From assembly GCA_032718475.1 (NCBI GenBank), contig JAUCBJ010002058.1:1-20276 (forward strand): a stretch of 20,276 bases of DNA, written 5' to 3'. The stretch's first letter is position 1; each line of letters starts with the position of its first letter. The notes beneath the pieces were generated by a model. That model worked only from the letters and a program-made list of their open reading frames with translations. It ran no database searches and was not told the origin of the DNA. The translations under genes were made by a program, and so were the position numbers. This DNA is from Nemertoderma westbladi. Taxonomy: Eukaryota; Xenacoelomorpha; Nemertodermatida; Nemertodermatidae. Below, piece after piece: positions 17,537 to 20,276 of this stretch.

Positions 17537-17711
17537 ACATGGTGGACAGCCTATGACTTTCTTGAGACGCATCTTAAAGGACACTGGCCTTAAAGATGCG
17601 GATGATCTAGCAAATGTCATGGGTGATAGGGAGTTGTGGCGGTGCAATTTTGTTGACAAGCCGGCACAGCATTCTTAAAAATGCAGCTGCAATGCAGCAT
17701 GCCGATCATAG
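17537..17711 (+). mobile_element. LINE fragment, third copy (C-terminus plus start of 3' UTR)
   Basis: It matches about 13680-13848 of the long copy with a handful of mismatches, covering HGGQPMTFLRRILKDTGL to the stop codon and about 30 bp of 3' UTR. It lacks the rest of the 3' UTR and the ATTC tail, which is unusual for target-primed insertion. The 11-bp word TGAGCACCTTG occurs on both sides (17513-17523 and 17718-17728; extended, TGAGCACCTTG-A/T-CAA). It could be a target-site duplication, but the host minisatellite also contains GAGCACC. Confidence 0.85.
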
Positions 17712-17830
17712 TAGTAGTGAGCACCTTGTCAAGAATTGATGTCCCTGATTACAATTTGTTACCAATAGTTTCAAATCTGAGCACGAGCACCCAGTTTCAA
17801 ATCTGAGTTCCAGTTTATAATTTCAACGAC
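17712..17830. repeat. degenerate 20-21-bp minisatellite, right half
   Basis: Continuation of the array that starts at 17398, interrupted by the LINE fragment. Units are more diverged than on the left. Confidence 0.55.
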
Positions 17831-18032
17831 CCATACTGTTTGTTTAGGCCCTACCACTCTCTGGCAAAGCAAACATTAACTGGTTGGTTTAGTTTGTAAT
17901 CTAATACTGTCTCAGCTGAATAACTCTTCCCAATACATTCTATGGGAATATCTACAAGTTACTCACTCTGCTAATGTAAGCTGAATGACTGTTAGGTATT
18001 AATGCCAACATTAATACTGTGGAGACTATTAT

Positions 18033-18161
18033 GTAAATAACACTTTCCTTCAGACCATAGGCAATCATTGTTGATGGAATTTACATTTGATTGATGACTT
18101 CCGACTTGCTTCTATTTAAAATTCAGTTCCTTATCGGGCCACTAGGCCCGTCACTAGTTAC
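18033..18161. repeat. direct repeat, copy 1
   Basis: It starts GTAAATAACACTTTCCTTCA and ends near CACTAGTTAC. It is highly similar to 18467-18617. It contains a hairpin-capable GGGCCACTAGGCCC near its end. No coding content. Confidence 0.85.
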
Positions 18162-18181
18162 TGTGAGAATTGCTCATGGCA

Positions 18182-18227
18182 GGCTGGCTGGCTGACTGAC
18201 TGGCTGGCTGGCTGGCTGACTGACTGA
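18182..18227. repeat. (GGCT/GACT)n microsatellite
   Basis: A tetranucleotide run of GGCT and GACT units lying between the two direct repeats. The Ser/Gln/Val-rich minus-strand open frame across it is an artefact. Confidence 0.85.
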
Positions 18228-18466
18228 TCTACAGCTAAAACTACTCTAACGATTTTGATGACATTTTCACAGCGGCTGGCTGACCTGATTCTAAGGTCCC
18301 TGGCATGATCGGTTACTCCGTCCATAGCCACTGGGCTCGAAAAATAGATGTAAATGAAAAAAATGCCATAGGCGCAATGGTAAAATAACACCAATAACAG
18401 CTGGTGTCCTGATAAAAAATGAGCAATTACCAAGTTACAGAGTGGAATCTCTCTCTCTGATCATAG

Positions 18467-18617
18467 GTAAATAACACTTTCCTTCAGACCATAGTCAAAC
18501 ATTGTTGATGGAATTTACATTTGATTGATGACTTCTGACTTGCTTAATGGCATATTGATGACGTCTCTAGTAAAAAGTAGGTTCCTTATTGGGCCGCTAG
18601 GCCTGTCTCTAGTTAAT
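18467..18617. repeat. direct repeat, copy 2
   Basis: Second copy of 18033-18161, offset about 434 bp. It has about 20 extra bases in the middle (AATGGCATATTGATGACGTC region) and a slightly broken hairpin GGGCCGCTAGGCC. Together the pair spans about 590 bp. Confidence 0.85.
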
Positions 18618-19878
18618 TACTATACTACTATTACATCAAATTCTTACAGAAAGTAACCTTTGGTTCTAACAAAAAATAAAGTAGTAAGTGAGGCAGCTAA
18701 ATTATTATCTAGCTCCCCACAATAGCAGAGCTAGTAGAGGTTTGGCTAAAATAACGGAAGGTTGGGAATAATAAATTTGATATGGCACGATAGAGAAAAT
18801 ACCTATTGACAAACCAAACAGTCAACCTATAGCCACAAAGAAACGACAAGAAAAAAAGATAAGAGTTTTTTTCTTAGATGGGACAACATGAATATAGACA
18901 AATAAATAGGGCAACCAGACAGATGTGGAATGAGAAAAAAATAATAAAGGGACAATTTTTTAAAGTTACAAAATAGGTAATACACAAATTTAGCAATGTT
19001 TGAATGAAGATCAAGCTTGCTAAAAAAAATGTCCAAATATTCCGGATCAACATCGTCCTCCATATCAGTTTCTGTAAAAATTTCCAAATCTCACTGTCAA
19101 TTCCTGAAAAAGGGATAATATCAGCATTGCAAAAATGCACCAAATATTTTTGGAACATTCGACATCAGAAGCGGGTATAAATGATCCGTATTGCAAATGA
19201 AAACTGTTGTTAGAAATTTAGCAGCAAAATGAATAATTCCGGGTCCCAAAGGCAGAAAACAAAAGCTGAAACTCTGGCTAAGATATGGTGACTGGTGGAA
19301 TGACTGAAAGTGGAAATTACTACACACGAGTAAAAGGATACGATAACTGGCTAAATCTGCCATAAAAAAAAGAGCAAACAATTCAAACAGAACAAATTAT
19401 AAACTAGAATTATAGTGAAGGAGGAACCATACAATCATACAAAGACTGAAGATGGAAATACCTACTCATTAGTCATAAAAATTATTTAGTATGAAAGCAA
19501 TGTAAATTACATACTTGAAAACTGACATCAGTAAAAATACTGAAATAATATTCTCCGAGCTACCCTTAAACTATATATTGATAAACACTTAGTCTTGCAA
19601 GAAAGAATAAAAAAAAGAGAGAAGTTAAAGTTATTTTCCAAGATTCAAACTAGGATTATCCCGTTCAGAGTGTAAAAGGAGTCGATTTTTTTCTTAGTTT
19701 TGAGATCACTGATCACTGTTTCAGTCCGCCAAAGAAAGGGTTGAGGTATTCCGATAAACCCAGTGGACTAGCCAAGGAACTTTGTTACAAAGAGTGGTAA
19801 TGTGGGCAGAATGTCCATGAAACCATACAAGTAGGGGTCAGGGTTTAGTCGGGGATCCATGTTGAGGTTTCCCACTGG
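18618..19878. other. AT-rich stretch without recognisable genes
   Basis: Several short minus-strand open frames rich in Phe, Leu and Ile occur (for example 18827-19381), but they overlap one another in different frames and show no domain. I see no RNA gene or tandem repeat. Confidence 0.5.
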
Positions 19879-20190
19879 CTAGACAAAAAATAAGTCAACT
19901 TCGCTTAATGTAATATTTAGTGGAGTTAGAACAGAATTTATTAGGGCTTCACGTGCGATCTCAGGGGAAGCCATAGCTGGCTGTAAACTGGTTAGGTTGT
20001 AAACTAGAATGTTGTGGCGTTTGTTGAACTGTTCAATAACGTCTTTGGAGGTCCGTAGTCCCGCATTCTCAAAGCGAAGAGAACGGTTGTCTGCACGAAG
20101 GATCAATGTCAGAGGTTAATTTAGAGATGGATTCATTTTGTCTTTGAAGGGTCTGACGTAGTAATTGGATTTCCTGTGTTTAATAGTTCT
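19879..20190 (-). pseudogene. LINE ORF1p-like coiled-coil fragment
   Basis: On the minus strand, about 20190-20110 reads QEIQLLRQTLQRQNESISKL, a heptad-like coiled coil. One frame shift later, 20106-19879 reads RADNRSLRFENAGLRTSKDV and then FNKRHNILVYNL. The latter matches the (RR)NNLVIxGL block that follows the coiled coil in many LINE ORF1 proteins (transposase_22-like). The frame ends VDLFFV-stop. The rest of the ORF1 protein is not seen. This is probably a decayed fragment of an element other than the RTE-like LINE, which has no such ORF1. Confidence 0.55.
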
Positions 20191-20276
20191 GTATTTCTTG
20201 GGGCCTTGGTGCAGCAAAACGAACATCTTAGTGAACAATTATTATCTTAATATAATATGGCTAGTAATATATCTTC

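Noticed and set aside
18158-18433. Ser/Gln-rich minus-strand open frame
   Set aside because: It translates the GGCT/GACT microsatellite; no other support.

Overview
The window looks like nuclear DNA from an invertebrate animal, probably a marine bilaterian; I cannot name the phylum. It is AT-rich, its one host gene is split by long introns with GT-AG borders, and the rest is dominated by metazoan-type repeats: an RTE-like LINE, a tRNA-derived SINE, a terminal-inverted-repeat DNA element, Penelope-type hammerhead sequence and minisatellites. There are no operons, ribosome binding sites or bacterial genes.

Left part (1-7006, minus strand). The window opens inside a frameshifted reverse-transcriptase fragment of a LINE (1-552). 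Next comes the best host gene, a three-exon rhodopsin-like peptide-type GPCR (exons 6809-7006, 5591-5769 and 1183-1774). It joins into an intact 322-residue seven-helix protein with compatible phases (0, then 2) and all the expected landmarks. Its second intron (3.8 kb) holds a SINE (2279-2545), a cluster of TACCGGTA palindromes, two inverted blocks of one 22-bp minisatellite (3702-3833 and 4505-4700) on either side of a broken integrase-family N-terminus (4042-4370), and a hammerhead-ribozyme-like fold (5154-5216). Its first intron holds a 30-bp tandem repeat carrying two perfect matches to the CTCF core consensus.

Middle (7007-14200). An unclassified non-autonomous DNA element of about 1.33 kb with TIRs of about 145 bp (7311-8648) is followed by a 29-bp minisatellite (9268-9437). 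Then comes a nearly complete RTE-like LINE on the plus strand (ORF 10525-13821, 3' ATTC tail ending at 14192). Its endonuclease and reverse transcriptase motifs are all present, and only two in-frame stop codons interrupt one long frame.

Right part (14200-20276). This is mostly debris: ORF1p-like and LINE C-terminal fragments, then a broken minus-strand gene (15452-17104). That gene has an unrecognised N-terminal region and a tandem array of CxxC...GH...C zinc-knuckle units, two of them exact 200-bp-period duplicates. A degenerate 20-bp minisatellite interrupted by a third LINE fragment follows, then a pair of direct repeats about 434 bp apart, a featureless AT-rich stretch, and an ORF1p coiled-coil fragment at the right edge.

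The parts least explained by known families are the zinc-knuckle array gene, the inverted minisatellite pair around the integrase remnant, the TIR element, and the hammerhead-like and CTCF-like motifs.
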